Positions 1 through 7,113 of a DNA stretch of 13,117 nt are shown one piece after another. Numbering within the stretch: position 1 is the stretch's first letter; every line of letters begins with the position of its first letter. The notes beneath the pieces are model-generated. The model did no database searches and had not been told where the DNA came from. It worked only from the letters and a program-made list of their open reading frames with translations. The translations under genes and the position numbers were made by a program. Source of the DNA: Anaerolineae bacterium (GTDB lineage: Bacteria > Chloroflexota > Anaerolineae > Aggregatilineales > Phototrophicaceae); NCBI GenBank assembly GCA_028284565.1, contig JANQRM010000604.1, positions 1 to 13,117 of the forward strand, in the 5' to 3' direction.

Positions 1-209
1 GCGCGTCGTAGCAAGGGCACATAGGATGGGTCTTCATAATAGGCAAGTCGAATAATGCGTGTCAGACCATGCGACGATCCCATCTCATGTGGAATTTGAA
101 AGCGTTCAATGCCCAGCACCTTTTGTCCGCGTTTGGCAAGATGATAGAGAGTGGCACTCCCCATGCCTCCGATACCGAGTACGATTACGTCATAGTGTGA
201 GGTTGACAT
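1..209 (-). CDS. FAD-dependent sarcosine / N-methyl amino acid oxidase, N-terminal part (cut by window edge)
   Basis: The 69 visible residues begin [20 protein letters not shown], a Rossmann dinucleotide-binding fold with a GxGxxG-like motif (GIGGMG) that holds the ADP part of FAD. They continue with [20 protein letters not shown] and then [14 protein letters not shown]. The PH..GSSHG.TR.IR.AY pattern is the flavin-contacting segment of the monomeric sarcosine oxidase / N-methyltryptophan oxidase (SoxA/SolA) family. These enzymes oxidatively demethylate secondary amino acids to formaldehyde, an amine and hydrogen peroxide. The cysteine that would bind FAD covalently and the substrate-binding domain lie outside the window, so the substrate cannot be told. 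The start ATG (207-209) is 1 bp after the stop of murA, which suggests co-transcription and translational coupling. Family is well supported; exact substrate is unknown. Confidence 0.85.
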   Translation of the reverse strand, partial: MSTSHYDVIVLGIGGMGSATLYHLAKRGQKVLGIERFQIPHEMGSSHGLTRIIRLAYYEDPSYVPLLRR

Positions 210-210
210 G

Positions 211-1530
211 CTACACTACCGGCTCAACAATTTTGAAATTTGCACCAATGGCTTCTAGTTTTTCTGGGATATTGGCGTAGCCCCGTTCCATATAGTGAAC
301 ATTCGTGAGTTCCGTTTGCCCATCTGCAACCAGTCCTGCAATCATATAAGCGAATCCCGCGCGCAAATCAGGAATCTCAACGTTGATGCCATGCAATGGA
401 GTCTTACCCCGAATTATCGCGCTATGTAGATGGTCACGGTCTTTATAGCGACAGGGGCGACTCCCCAAACAAGCCGTCGTTAAATCAATCGTTGCGCCCA
501 TCTCCCGCAGAGCTTCCGTATAGCCAAAGCGATTCTCGTAGACTGTTTCATGCAAAATCGACACGCCTTCCGCTTGTGTCAGCATCACGACAAAGGGTTG
601 TTGCCAGTCCGTCATGAAGCCCGGATGCACATTCGTCTCAATATGAATGGGTAACAATTCGTCTGTCGCACGGAAGAAGGCAATCCCCTCATCCGTCACC
701 TTGAAACCCCCGCCCACTTTTTGGAGCGCATTGAGGAAGGTAATCATATGTTGCTGTTGAGCATTGCGGATGGTAATGTTGCCATCGGTTGCCAATGCAA
801 GGGCGGCATAAGAGGCAGCTTCGATACGGTCTATGATGGTACGATGCCGTGCGCCATGTAACTTCTCCACCCCTTCGATGAGAATCTTGCGGTCAACATC
901 GACCAGAATTCGCGCACCCATCTTTTGCAAAAAGAGAATCGTATCAATAATTTCAGGTTCGATGGCGGCATTTTTAATCACCGTTGTGCCTTTTGCCAAC
1001 GTCGCCGTGAGAAGAATATTCTCCGTTGCACCTACACTTGGATAGGGTAACTCAATCGTCGTTCCCTTGACCTGACTGGAACGCGCCGTGTAACTGGACT
1101 CATCATTGAGTATTTCGACCCGCATCTCTTTGAGTGCCATTGTATGAAAATTGACCGGACGTGTGCCTATATCATCCCCACCCACAATCGGGACTGTCAC
1201 ACTCCCTGCACGATGCACTAAGGGACCAAGCATCAAAATCGGAATGCGATTAAAACCAGAATATTCTAATGGCACAACATTGTCTTCGATACGTGGGGTA
1301 TGCACAGTCAGCGTGTGGTCATCGAGCCATTCGTGTTGTGTACCCAGTTCCCCCAACATCGCCAACACGCCTTCGACTTCCGTGATGCGTGGCACATTGT
1401 CCAGAATGCATGGCTCGTCCGTCAAAATCGAAGCGACCAATTGCTTACTAATCGCATTTTTTGCACTTTGGATCGTGACTGTCCCCTCTAGCCTGCGTCC
1501 ACCTTCGACAATATAGCGAGATTTGTGCAT
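211..1530 (-). CDS. murA: UDP-N-acetylglucosamine 1-carboxyvinyltransferase (MurA) with Asp in the fosfomycin-target position
   Basis: The 439-residue product aligns by eye with MurA along its whole length. MurA transfers enolpyruvate from PEP to UDP-GlcNAc in the first committed cytoplasmic step of peptidoglycan synthesis. Visible active-site landmarks are K24 in SAKNA, R95 in NRIP, the loop [11 protein letters not shown] (115-126) with R124, D308 in HPGFMTD, and R390 in PDLRAG; these match E. coli K22, R91, R120, D305 and R397. The loop residue matching E. coli Cys115 is D119. Family knowledge says Asp at this site keeps activity but prevents alkylation by fosfomycin, as in mycobacterial and chlamydial MurA. 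The ATG at 1528-1530 follows a modest AAGGGA ribosome-binding site. A good promoter lies upstream (1566-1593). Some chloroflexal MurA paralogues may have shifted roles, but no key residue is lost here. Confidence 0.93.
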   Translation of the reverse strand: MHKSRYIVEGGRRLEGTVTIQSAKNAISKQLVASILTDEPCILDNVPRITEVEGVLAMLGELGTQHEWLDDHTLTVHTPRIEDNVVPLEYSGFNRIPILMLGPLVHRAGSVTVPIVGGDDIGTRPVNFHTMALKEMRVEILNDESSYTARSSQVKGTTIELPYPSVGATENILLTATLAKGTTVIKNAAIEPEIIDTILFLQKMGARILVDVDRKILIEGVEKLHGARHRTIIDRIEAASYAALALATDGNITIRNAQQQHMITFLNALQKVGGGFKVTDEGIAFFRATDELLPIHIETNVHPGFMTDWQQPFVVMLTQAEGVSILHETVYENRFGYTEALREMGATIDLTTACLGSRPCRYKDRDHLHSAIIRGKTPLHGINVEIPDLRAGFAYMIAGLVADGQTELTNVHYMERGYANIPEKLEAIGANFKIVEPVV

Positions 1531-1565
1531 GGGTGTTGTCCCTTGGTTGGTTTAGCAACGCCCAA

Positions 1566-1593
1566 ATCATAACCTCATTCTGCTTATCGTCAA
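1566..1593 (-). promoter_or_regulatory. Sigma70-like promoter for murA
   Basis: Read on the minus strand, TTGACG (1593-1588) and TATGAT (1571-1566) are separated by 16 bp. Both boxes are one or two bases from consensus. The expected start would be near 1558, giving a leader of about 28 bases before the murA ATG. The -35 box lies inside an imperfect dyad formed by CATTCT..ATCG (plus strand, about 1576-1589) and CGATAGAATG (about 1604-1613). Confidence 0.55.
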
Positions 1594-1688
1594 GTCAGCA
1601 AGTCGATAGAATGAAACTGCTAAAAGTCGCTATTTCAGAGGTTTTCTGTTAACAAGCAATTAAATACTTTTCCTGTCGATTTCGCCGA

Positions 1689-1718
1689 TTAACATTCGTC
1701 ATTACTATAGAGGAAAGC
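1689..1718 (+). promoter_or_regulatory. Possible promoter for the small conserved gene at 1756
   Basis: TTAACA (1689-1694) and TACTAT (1713-1718) are separated by 18 bp. Transcription would begin about 30 bases before the ATG at 1756. A near-perfect Shine-Dalgarno sequence, AGGAGG (1745-1750), sits 5 bases before that ATG. The promoter call rests only on hexamer similarity. Confidence 0.4.
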
Positions 1719-1755
1719 TATCCCTCTCTCACCAATTACCATTTAGGAGGTCACT

Positions 1756-2162
1756 ATGTCGGGTGAAAAAGGCACAAAAGACAACCCATGGGTACTCAAA
1801 ACCCCGCCCGGCAAATCAGAATACACCATTTATCGAGACGATGAGCATGACCCACCCATTCTCGTCTGTACGGTTGGTAAAACCGAATTACATTATGATG
1901 CGCGCTGTATTGAGGATTTGCATCAGATGCTCAAAGAACACGGCGATTGGATGCCATTGGGTAACAAAGATGAGCAGAACCTGCCAATGAAGGTACAGTC
2001 GAAGCATGGGGACGCTCACCGGATAACCCGATAGGCGGATGGTATGGGCTGAAGAAAGGTTTACGCGGACGCTTTGGCAATTACATTCCACCATTGATGG
2101 AAGAACTTGGCTTGGCAGAACTTGAACACAACGCGCGCAATAATCGCATGCGGGCGATATAA
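1756..2162 (+). pseudogene. Small conserved protein of unknown function, broken by a one-base deletion
   Basis: The gene starts at an ATG behind a perfect AGGAGG site and reads MSGEKGTKDNPWVLKTPPGK, continuing to about DEQ (codon 74). The start frame then drifts and stops at 2034. From about 1980 a second frame carries PANEGTVEAWGRSPDNPIGG, then WYGLKKGLRGRFGNYIPPLM and a basic tail ending NNRMRAI, with its stop at 2160-2162. Adding one base near 1978-1980 (AA to AAA, giving DEQKPANEG) yields one continuous protein of about 135 residues. I recall this kind of protein (KGTKDNPWVLKTPPG...W.GLK.GLRGRFG) as a small conserved family with no known function. It has no signal peptide or membrane segment. 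The break may be a true mutation or a sequencing deletion in a short A run. Confidence 0.75.
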
Positions 2163-2201
2163 GGCTTAGATCAAATGGGATTTCTCCAAATAAGATAGCC
2201 C

Positions 2202-2720
2202 CTATTCTGATTTCGTCTCATCAGCGTAAATATCAAGACGAGCTTGTTCCCAATCGGGATTATTCTCTGCAAATTGGCTTGTAAGCTGTGCTTGATGGTT
2301 CAGTTGATCCCAACTCCAAAAGCCTTTCATATATTCAATATTCCCAAAAATCTCATCATCAGACAGCCGACTGCTATATTCTGCCATGATGTATAAATCT
2401 AGTGGGCTATCTACCCCATACTTGATGGTCTCAAACAAGATTTGGTCAGGGTGTTGCCAAGTGTGTCCATCAGAATCATGGCGAGGGACAGGTTTATATC
2501 CTAAAGCTACAGTTCGTTCTTCAGACTCAACACCTTGTCCGCTTCCATCATATCCATGGCAGTGGGCGCAATAAGTATTGTAATTGGTTTGTGCCAATGT
2601 CATTTCAATATTTTTAGGGTCTACTGTTGGAATTTGGCTCCGAATCAAAGATGGATCAGTCGATGTTGTGCTACAACCTACGACAATAAGCAGAACACTC
2701 AGCACAGCAAAAAATTTCAA
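2202..2720 (-). CDS. Lipoprotein c-type cytochrome, monohaem
   Basis: This 172-residue protein starts with a short signal, MKFFAVLSVLLIVVGC, whose LIVVGC is a lipobox. C16 would be lipidated, which anchors the protein on the outer face of the membrane. The haem motif CAHCH (C51, C54, H55) is followed by YDGSGQG, typical of class I cytochrome c. M112 in LYIMAEYSSRLSDDEI is the likely sixth haem ligand. The start is TTG (2718-2720), preceded on the minus strand by GGAG at an 8-base spacing; no in-frame ATG fits better. It lies 16 bp downstream of the copB-like gene and is probably co-transcribed with it. An electron-transfer role is clear from the family; a link to copper handling is inferred from position only. 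Confidence 0.88.
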   Translation of the reverse strand: MKFFAVLSVLLIVVGCSTTSTDPSLIRSQIPTVDPKNIEMTLAQTNYNTYCAHCHGYDGSGQGVESEERTVALGYKPVPRHDSDGHTWQHPDQILFETIKYGVDSPLDLYIMAEYSSRLSDDEIFGNIEYMKGFWSWDQLNHQAQLTSQFAENNPDWEQARLDIYADETKSE

Positions 2721-2736
2721 TTCATCATCTCCGATT

Positions 2737-4806
2737 TTATCCAGCCATATTGAGATTTATATTTCGTAGGAGTTGAGCGTTGATCGCAACAATCACCGTA
2801 CTCAGGGACATAAACGCCGCGCCGACAGCTGGTGATAAAATAAAGCCAATCGGAGCCAGCACACCCATTGCTAAGGGAACAGCGACAATGTTATACCCCG
2901 TCGCCCAGATGAGATTTTGGATCATCTTACGATAGGTGGCTCGGCTCAACTCAAAGATTTTAACCACGTCCAAAGGATTACTTTTGACCAAAATAATCCC
3001 TGCCGATTCAATCGCCACATCCGTTCCGCTACCGATTGCAATCCCAATATCAGCACGGGTCAGTGCAGGGGCATCGTTGACCCCATCACCAACCATCGCT
3101 ACCTTTTTACTCTGTTGTTGTAGCTCTGCCACCTTCTGATCTTTGTGTTCGGGCAACACTTCCGCAAACAGCGTATCAATACCTAACTCCTTTGCCACTG
3201 CTTCCGCAACATGCTGGCTATCACCTGTGAGCATGACCACTTCAACACCCAACTCATGAAGTTTCTCAATGGCATGTTGGCTTTCTTCTCGGATAACATC
3301 TGATAGTGAAAACCCAGCGACGACTTGCTTATCCACCACGAGATAAACAACCGTCTCCGCCTTCTCATTGGCAGTATCACGGAAATTTGCCATCTCACCT
3401 TGCAAATCGAGTTCAAGCATCTCCAACAGGCGTGGTCCGCCCATGTAAACAGCTTTACCATCATAAATCGCTTTAATTCCATGCCCCTTGATGGCTTCAA
3501 AGTCTTGGATTTCAACAGGTTTTACATCGGCTTCTTCAGCTTTATCCCGAATGCCTTTTGCTATGGGATGTTCCGAGTCGCCTTCAATTGCCAAGGCTAA
3601 GCTCAGTACATGCTCTTGCTCCCAGCCCTCTGCCGTCTGCAGACTCGCTACGCCAAATCGACCTTCAGTGAGTGTTCCTGTTTTATCAAAAATGACCGTA
3701 TCAATTTCTCGTGCTTCTTCCAACGCCAAGCGATCACGAACCAAGATGCCATTCCGCGCTCCCATCGCGGTACTAATTGCCACGACCAATGGAATTGCCA
3801 AGCCCAAAGCATGAGGACAAGCGATCACCAACACCGTTGCCACGCGCTCTATCACATCCACTTCGAAACCAATTGCCAGTGTCCACGCAACCGCAGTAAT
3901 CACTGCCGCGACTATTGCAAAGTAGAAGAGCCAACCTGCCGCTTTATCTGCCAAAACTTGCGTTTGTGATTTACTGCCCTGAGCTTCTTGCACCAAGCGC
4001 ATAATACCAGCCAAAGCTGTGTCATCACCTGTTGCGGACACATGAACACGCAGACTCCCATCCCCATTAATCGTGCCACCGATAACCTCATCCCCTTCAG
4101 ACTTCTCAACAGGTTTTGATTCCCCTGTAATCATCGACTCGTTTAAGGTCGAATGCCCGTCGATAATCTCACCATCAGCAGGCACACTTGTGCCGGGACG
4201 CACGAGTATCACATCATCATTCTGTAACTCTGTGACCTGAACTTCTTGAATCTCACCATCATCACCCACACGTTCAGCTATATCAGGCATCAATTTGGCT
4301 AATTCATTCAATGCACCAGAGGCTTGTCGGACACTCCGCATTTCCATCCAATGACCCAACAACATCACATCTATCAGCGTTGCCATCTCCCAAAAGAAAC
4401 TCTTGCCTGTATCCGTAACAATCGCAAACAAGCTATAAGCAAATGCCACTGTAATCGCTAAGGAAATCAGGGTCATCATCCCCGGATTGCGGGATTGCAC
4501 TTCGGGGAATGCCATCTGCAAAAAGGGAATGCCACCATATATGAAGATGCCGAGGGCAAAAGTAGCACCAATCAAATTACTGCCCGTAAATTCGGGGATC
4601 GAGAAGCCAAACCACTCTTGAATCATGGGGCTAAAGAGTAGAACAGGAATGGTCAGTAACAAACACACCCAGAAACGATTACGGAACATCATTTCATGTC
4701 CGCTATGGTCTACACCATGTCCCTGATGTTGCTCATGATGTTTTGAAGATTGTGTGTGATTTTCATGATGTGCTTCATCGCGGGAATGTGTTGTTTGACG
4801 TGCCAT
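2737..4806 (-). CDS. copB: CopB-type (P1B-3) copper/silver-translocating P-type ATPase
   Basis: The 689-residue protein has every P-type ATPase landmark: TGES (227-230) in the actuator domain, the phosphorylated aspartate D374 in DKTGT, the P1B-specific HP pair (H413-P414), TGDS (527-530) and GDGVNDAP (573-580). The transmembrane metal site is CPH (330-332), not CPC, and the last membrane segments carry WATGYN (634-639) and MSLST..AINA. These define the P1B-3 or CopB subgroup, which exports copper or silver. The N-terminus has no CxxC metal domain but a histidine-rich segment (residues 7-37, twelve His), also typical of CopB. Eight membrane segments are expected. The start ATG is at 4804-4806. 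It precedes the cytochrome lipoprotein gene by 16 bp. Metal specificity between Cu(II), Cu(I) and Ag cannot be read from the sequence. Confidence 0.95.
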   Translation of the reverse strand: MARQTTHSRDEAHHENHTQSSKHHEQHQGHGVDHSGHEMMFRNRFWVCLLLTIPVLLFSPMIQEWFGFSIPEFTGSNLIGATFALGIFIYGGIPFLQMAFPEVQSRNPGMMTLISLAITVAFAYSLFAIVTDTGKSFFWEMATLIDVMLLGHWMEMRSVRQASGALNELAKLMPDIAERVGDDGEIQEVQVTELQNDDVILVRPGTSVPADGEIIDGHSTLNESMITGESKPVEKSEGDEVIGGTINGDGSLRVHVSATGDDTALAGIMRLVQEAQGSKSQTQVLADKAAGWLFYFAIVAAVITAVAWTLAIGFEVDVIERVATVLVIACPHALGLAIPLVVAISTAMGARNGILVRDRLALEEAREIDTVIFDKTGTLTEGRFGVASLQTAEGWEQEHVLSLALAIEGDSEHPIAKGIRDKAEEADVKPVEIQDFEAIKGHGIKAIYDGKAVYMGGPRLLEMLELDLQGEMANFRDTANEKAETVVYLVVDKQVVAGFSLSDVIREESQHAIEKLHELGVEVVMLTGDSQHVAEAVAKELGIDTLFAEVLPEHKDQKVAELQQQSKKVAMVGDGVNDAPALTRADIGIAIGSGTDVAIESAGIILVKSNPLDVVKIFELSRATYRKMIQNLIWATGYNIVAVPLAMGVLAPIGFILSPAVGAAFMSLSTVIVAINAQLLRNINLNMAG

Positions 4807-4837
4807 CTTCTACCGACCATGACTCAATACTAGATTG

Positions 4838-4854
4838 TTTTAATTTTATTAAAA
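4838..4854. repeat. AT-rich inverted repeat upstream of copB
   Basis: TTTTAAT (4838-4844) and ATTAAAA (4848-4854) form a perfect 7-bp inverted repeat with a 3-base centre, 32 bp before the copB start. A possible -10 box for copB (TAGTAT on the minus strand, about 4827-4832) lies next to it, so the dyad could be an operator. Further upstream, TGCCTGTT occurs twice in tandem (4876-4883 and 4885-4892). No CopY or CsoR consensus was recognised. In such AT-rich DNA a chance dyad is possible. Confidence 0.35.
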
Positions 4855-4941
4855 TTTCAATAAATCTCGATAATTTGCCTGTTCTGCCTGTTTTTCATCA
4901 GACGAATACCAAATCCCTTTTCGCCAAAATTACCAATATCT

Positions 4942-4967
4942 GTTAGAAAAACTTTGGATTTTTCAAC
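4942..4967 (-). terminator. Weak hairpin after the peroxidase-like gene
   Basis: Arms GTT-GAAAAA and TTTTTC-AAC (minus strand) pair over nine positions with one bulged base and a 7-base loop. The hairpin begins 25 bp downstream of the stop of the gene at 4993. It is AT-rich and lacks a long U tract, so termination would be inefficient. It may separate the peroxidase-like gene from copB, which follows in the same direction. Confidence 0.3.
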
Positions 4968-4992
4968 TTTCTACGTTCAACCTACTCGGTTC

Positions 4993-5580
4993 TCAGTCCT
5001 CCTCTTCATCCCCCCACTGCTGAATAAAGGTCTCTCGCTCAACGCCCAAACCATCGGCTATCCGATTGATATAGTTAAAATACGAAATCACCTGTGTTGC
5101 ATCATGAATCGCTCGGTCATCCAATCCCACAGACCGTAACGTCGCCACATCTCCTTCACTCATCGTTTGTGGAGTCACCGTCATTTTCTCAGCATAAGCA
5201 CATAAGGCTTTATCCACATCATTCAAGTTGGCTTCTCGCCAATCGCTTGCTATCGCATGAACAAAGGCATCAGCCTCTTCATCATTGTCAAATCCTTCGA
5301 CCACAGCACGGAGGTCATACGCATGTGCCTGTGTTCAGTAGACGCAATGATTCTCCTTACTGACTACCACTGCCAGCATCTCGCGTTGTTGCCTTGACAA
5401 GGGTGATTCTGCGTGCATGATTGCTCCATATAGCTCCATCGACTCCTTCATCACGCGCCCATTTTGCGACATAATCCGCACGATATTCCAGACACGCCCC
5501 GCCCGTTTGATGGCTTTTTCTAGCTCTCGCTTGACCAAGCCGGTTGCTTCGGCATTCGTAAATTGTCGAATGAATGGCAT
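4993..5580 (-). CDS. AhpD/CMD-family peroxidase-related protein with in-frame TGA at the active-site Cys: candidate selenoprotein (CxxU)
   Basis: The frame runs from ATG (5578-5580, SD AAAGGA) to a TGA stop at 4993-4995 and contains one internal TGA (5335-5337, codon 82). Before it comes LSRQQREMLAVVVSKENHCV-Y; after it, TQAHAYDLRAVVEGFDN, then DWREANLNDVDKALCAYAEK and FNYINRIADGLGVE. Both halves belong to the peroxidase-related branch of the carboxymuconolactone decarboxylase/AhpD family, whose active site reads CxYCxxAH. The TGA replaces the second Cys. E67, C79, codon 82 and H86 have the same spacing as Glu118, Cys130, Cys133 and His137 of M. tuberculosis AhpD, where Cys133 is the peroxide-reacting residue. 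Full length is 195 residues, normal for the family. Trp is coded by TGG in this gene and TGA ends other genes here, so a changed code is unlikely. Selenocysteine is my preferred reading; a nonsense mutation is the alternative. Confidence 0.78.
5302..5333 (-). promoter_or_regulatory. Candidate bacterial SECIS hairpin just downstream of the in-frame TGA
   Basis: Counting bases after the TGA on the minus strand, CACA (2-5) and GCAC (7-10) pair with GTGC (26-29) and TGTG (30-33). This makes eight perfect base pairs with one bulged G and a 15-base loop that contains several G residues. A stem-loop immediately 3' of the codon, inside the coding region, is where bacterial SelB-binding elements lie. 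The loop does not clearly match the E. coli consensus, and bacterial SECIS elements vary a lot, so this is a structural suggestion only. Confidence 0.45.
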
Positions 5581-5591
5581 TGTATGTCCTT

Positions 5592-5822
5592 TTATGATTC
5601 GATCACGCTATAAACATAGCCTTCCACCCCATTATGGAATCGCTTCACCGCCCGACTCAGCAAACCCTCTTCCACCATATCATCCAATAAATCAATCAGA
5701 TGCGGTGTTTTTTTTCGTTTGATCGCACGGGCAATTTGTGTCCGTGTCATTGGACTCGCATCAGCTAAATGTTCGAGGATTAAATCAACCGTTTCTCGAC
5801 GTGGACGATGGTCTTGTGGCAT
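5592..5822 (-). CDS. Small winged helix-turn-helix protein, putative regulator
   Basis: This 76-residue protein contains a predicted helix-turn-helix: MTRTQIARAIKRKKTPHLID (25-44), followed by LLDDMVEEGLLSR and a wing, VKRFHNGVEGYVYSV (59-73). That layout is typical of MarR/ArsR-like or PadR-like DNA-binding domains of minimal size, with no ligand or dimer domain beyond it. It has no cysteine, so a thiol-based redox switch is unlikely. The stop is 11 bp before the start of the selenoprotein candidate, on the same strand, so the two are almost surely one operon. A promoter (5857-5885) with a small dyad over its -10 box lies upstream and would suit autoregulation. The coding strand has an A8 run that is intact. 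I cannot assign a named family. Confidence 0.7.
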   Translation of the reverse strand: MPQDHRPRRETVDLILEHLADASPMTRTQIARAIKRKKTPHLIDLLDDMVEEGLLSRAVKRFHNGVEGYVYSVIES

Positions 5823-5856
5823 AGGCTACTTCAATATTTCAGTGGTTAGTCAATGA

Positions 5857-5885
5857 ATGATACGCAAAATCATTAGAGGATTCAA
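5857..5885 (-). promoter_or_regulatory. Promoter of the winged-helix / peroxidase-like operon, with dyad
   Basis: On the minus strand, TTGAAT (5885-5880) and TATCAT (5862-5857) are separated by exactly 17 bp. Transcription would start near 5850, about 28 bases before the ATG at 5822. The -35 box ends one base short of the stop codon of the upstream secreted-protein gene, so the spacing is compact. A 6-bp inverted repeat, AATGAT (5856-5861) and ATCATT (5869-5874), covers the -10 box and part of the spacer and could be an operator. Confidence 0.5.
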
Positions 5886-5886
5886 T

Positions 5887-6840
5887 TTACTCTTGCTGAA
5901 CCTGTCCTGAATCAACATCGACCATCAAGGATGATACGTCGACAACTTCCAAATCTTCCCCAAACACATCCAACAGCTCACGCAGTTCGTCATTATCCCA
6001 ACGCTCATCTGGCGCACCAGAGATAAACCACGGCGCACCATTATCTGCCAGAATCATGCCATAGGTCTGCAATGCGCGGAGAATAATCTGATTCGTTTCC
6101 GAAAAGTCAGAAATATCATAATCAGCTTTCAAGCGCACTCGTATCCCCATCGGCGGATAGGATGCATCCGTAATATCAGATGCAAAATGACGAGCATGCC
6201 AGACATACGCTTGTTGGGTCTCTGGCACAGTAAATCGAATTGTATGGTTGATTTCGCCTGCTTCAATTTCTTCGTACCGGATCAAACCCGGCAAAATCGG
6301 CAAGCCAGCCGCATCCGCCGAAGTCCATGTGTCAGGACGCAGTTCATTCGATGACAAATCAAATATCGCCCCCGACCCAGCTGACCAAGACCCATCATCT
6401 AAGGGATGTGCATAAAAGAGTTCATACAAGATACAATTGTCCACATCGAGAACCAGCACATGGCGGTCCCCATCGCTCTCGGCTCCCCCTTCAATAGGTG
6501 CATCCGGCGGTATTGGATACAAGCCCCCATCGCTTTCCTCATCATACATGAATGATACTTCGACACCGACTTGATCGCTTGAGACGACTGTGTAAGGAAT
6601 ACCGATTGGACCACCTTCCCACAAGCCCGACCCAAAATCGGCTTTGATACCTATATCACGTCCTATTGTGTCGATATAAACATCTGACAGCTCATGCACA
6701 GGCAAGTCATCAATCGGTGTATTCCAGATATTATCCGCAGGGAAAACTTCACAGCCAGCAATCATCGGTGGTGATTGTGATAAAACTGAACCAATTAGCA
6801 AAAGTACAATCAAGAGAAAGAAAAACAATTTTTTCGGCAT
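5887..6840 (-). CDS. Secreted protein of unknown function (FPxDNIWN family)
   Basis: The 317-residue protein opens with a signal peptide: KK, a hydrophobic stretch (5-20), and a likely cleavage site near S21-Q22. The mature part has conserved-looking blocks: VFPADNIWNTPID (32-44), GIPYTVV (80-86), YPIPPDAPIEGG (108-119), GDRHVLVLDVDNCILYEL (124-141), TWTSADAAGLPILPGLIRYE (171-190), YVWHARHFAS (212-221), PPMGIRVRLK (229-238) and YGMILADNG (260-268). I recall such blocks together in uncharacterised secreted proteins of actinobacteria and other soil bacteria. They hint at a beta-rich globular domain, perhaps carbohydrate-related, but I see no proven catalytic motif. C30 and C136 could form a disulphide. 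The start ATG has AAGGAC at a good distance and a TATAAT box further upstream. It appears to be a single-gene unit. No function is claimed. Confidence 0.82.
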   Translation of the reverse strand: MPKKLFFFLLIVLLLIGSVLSQSPPMIAGCEVFPADNIWNTPIDDLPVHELSDVYIDTIGRDIGIKADFGSGLWEGGPIGIPYTVVSSDQVGVEVSFMYDEESDGGLYPIPPDAPIEGGAESDGDRHVLVLDVDNCILYELFYAHPLDDGSWSAGSGAIFDLSSNELRPDTWTSADAAGLPILPGLIRYEEIEAGEINHTIRFTVPETQQAYVWHARHFASDITDASYPPMGIRVRLKADYDISDFSETNQIILRALQTYGMILADNGAPWFISGAPDERWDNDELRELLDVFGEDLEVVDVSSLMVDVDSGQVQQE

Positions 6841-6875
6841 GTTAAGCAGTCCTTAAATAGCCATGGATGAGGCTC

Positions 6876-6881
6876 ATTATA
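6876..6881 (-). promoter_or_regulatory. Consensus -10 box for the secreted-protein gene
   Basis: The minus strand reads TATAAT here, 35 bp before the ATG at 6840. The -35 region at a 17-bp spacing (AAAGGC) is poor, so the promoter is weak or needs an activator. A seven-T run lies between the two regions on the minus strand. Confidence 0.4.
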
Positions 6882-6942
6882 CAGGAATCAAAAAAAGAGC
6901 CTTTGCGAGGTTTCCCGTTAGCTTGACAATCATTTGAGTTAA

Positions 6943-7113
6943 GCCGACGCAGGAAGTTGCAAAATTGAAATTGTCGCCGAGTACTTTACGAATGCGATAA
7001 TTGGGCTGTTAACGTGGTGGCACGACAATCAGTTGCCCTATCCACCAGAGCAAATGAATCAGATGCTGATAACTTTGATTAATCCCTGGTTATCCAATAT
7101 ATTGAGGATTTAA
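6943..7113 (+). pseudogene. 3' remnant of a TetR/AcrR-family regulator
   Basis: The open stretch of 56 codons reads CKIEIVAEYFTNAIIGLLTW, then WHDNQLPYPPEQMNQMLITL, then INPWLSNIL, and stops at 7111-7113. The pattern of a helix with LLTWW, then LPYPPEQM and a final amphipathic helix, is that of the C-terminal ligand-binding domain of TetR regulators. No helix-turn-helix, no start codon and no ribosome-binding site are present: an in-frame stop (6940-6942) directly precedes it, and the 100 bp upstream show no HTH in any frame. It overlaps the last eight codons of the ABC ATPase gene in the opposite direction. The rest of the space between 6841 and 7089 holds nothing I recognise. The call rests on motif memory, not on an alignment. 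Confidence 0.6.

Noticed and set aside
2188..2210. Bidirectional terminator between the broken small gene and the cytochrome gene
   Set aside because: The dyad AGATAG/CTATTCT has a 2-3 base loop and a bulge and no U tract; it also overlaps the end of the cytochrome gene.
4993..5304. Separate gene starting at GTG 5302-5304
   Set aside because: It would begin in the middle of the CMD domain right after the active site, with no clear ribosome-binding site, and the same frame carries the missing half upstream.
5335..5337. TGA read as tryptophan (altered genetic code)
   Set aside because: TGA ends this same gene and the first permease gene, and Trp is coded by TGG throughout. A Trp would also destroy the CxxC site.
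6885..6910. Seven-T run on the minus strand as terminator of the importer operon
   Set aside because: The preceding bases form at best a 3-bp stem, too weak for an intrinsic terminator.
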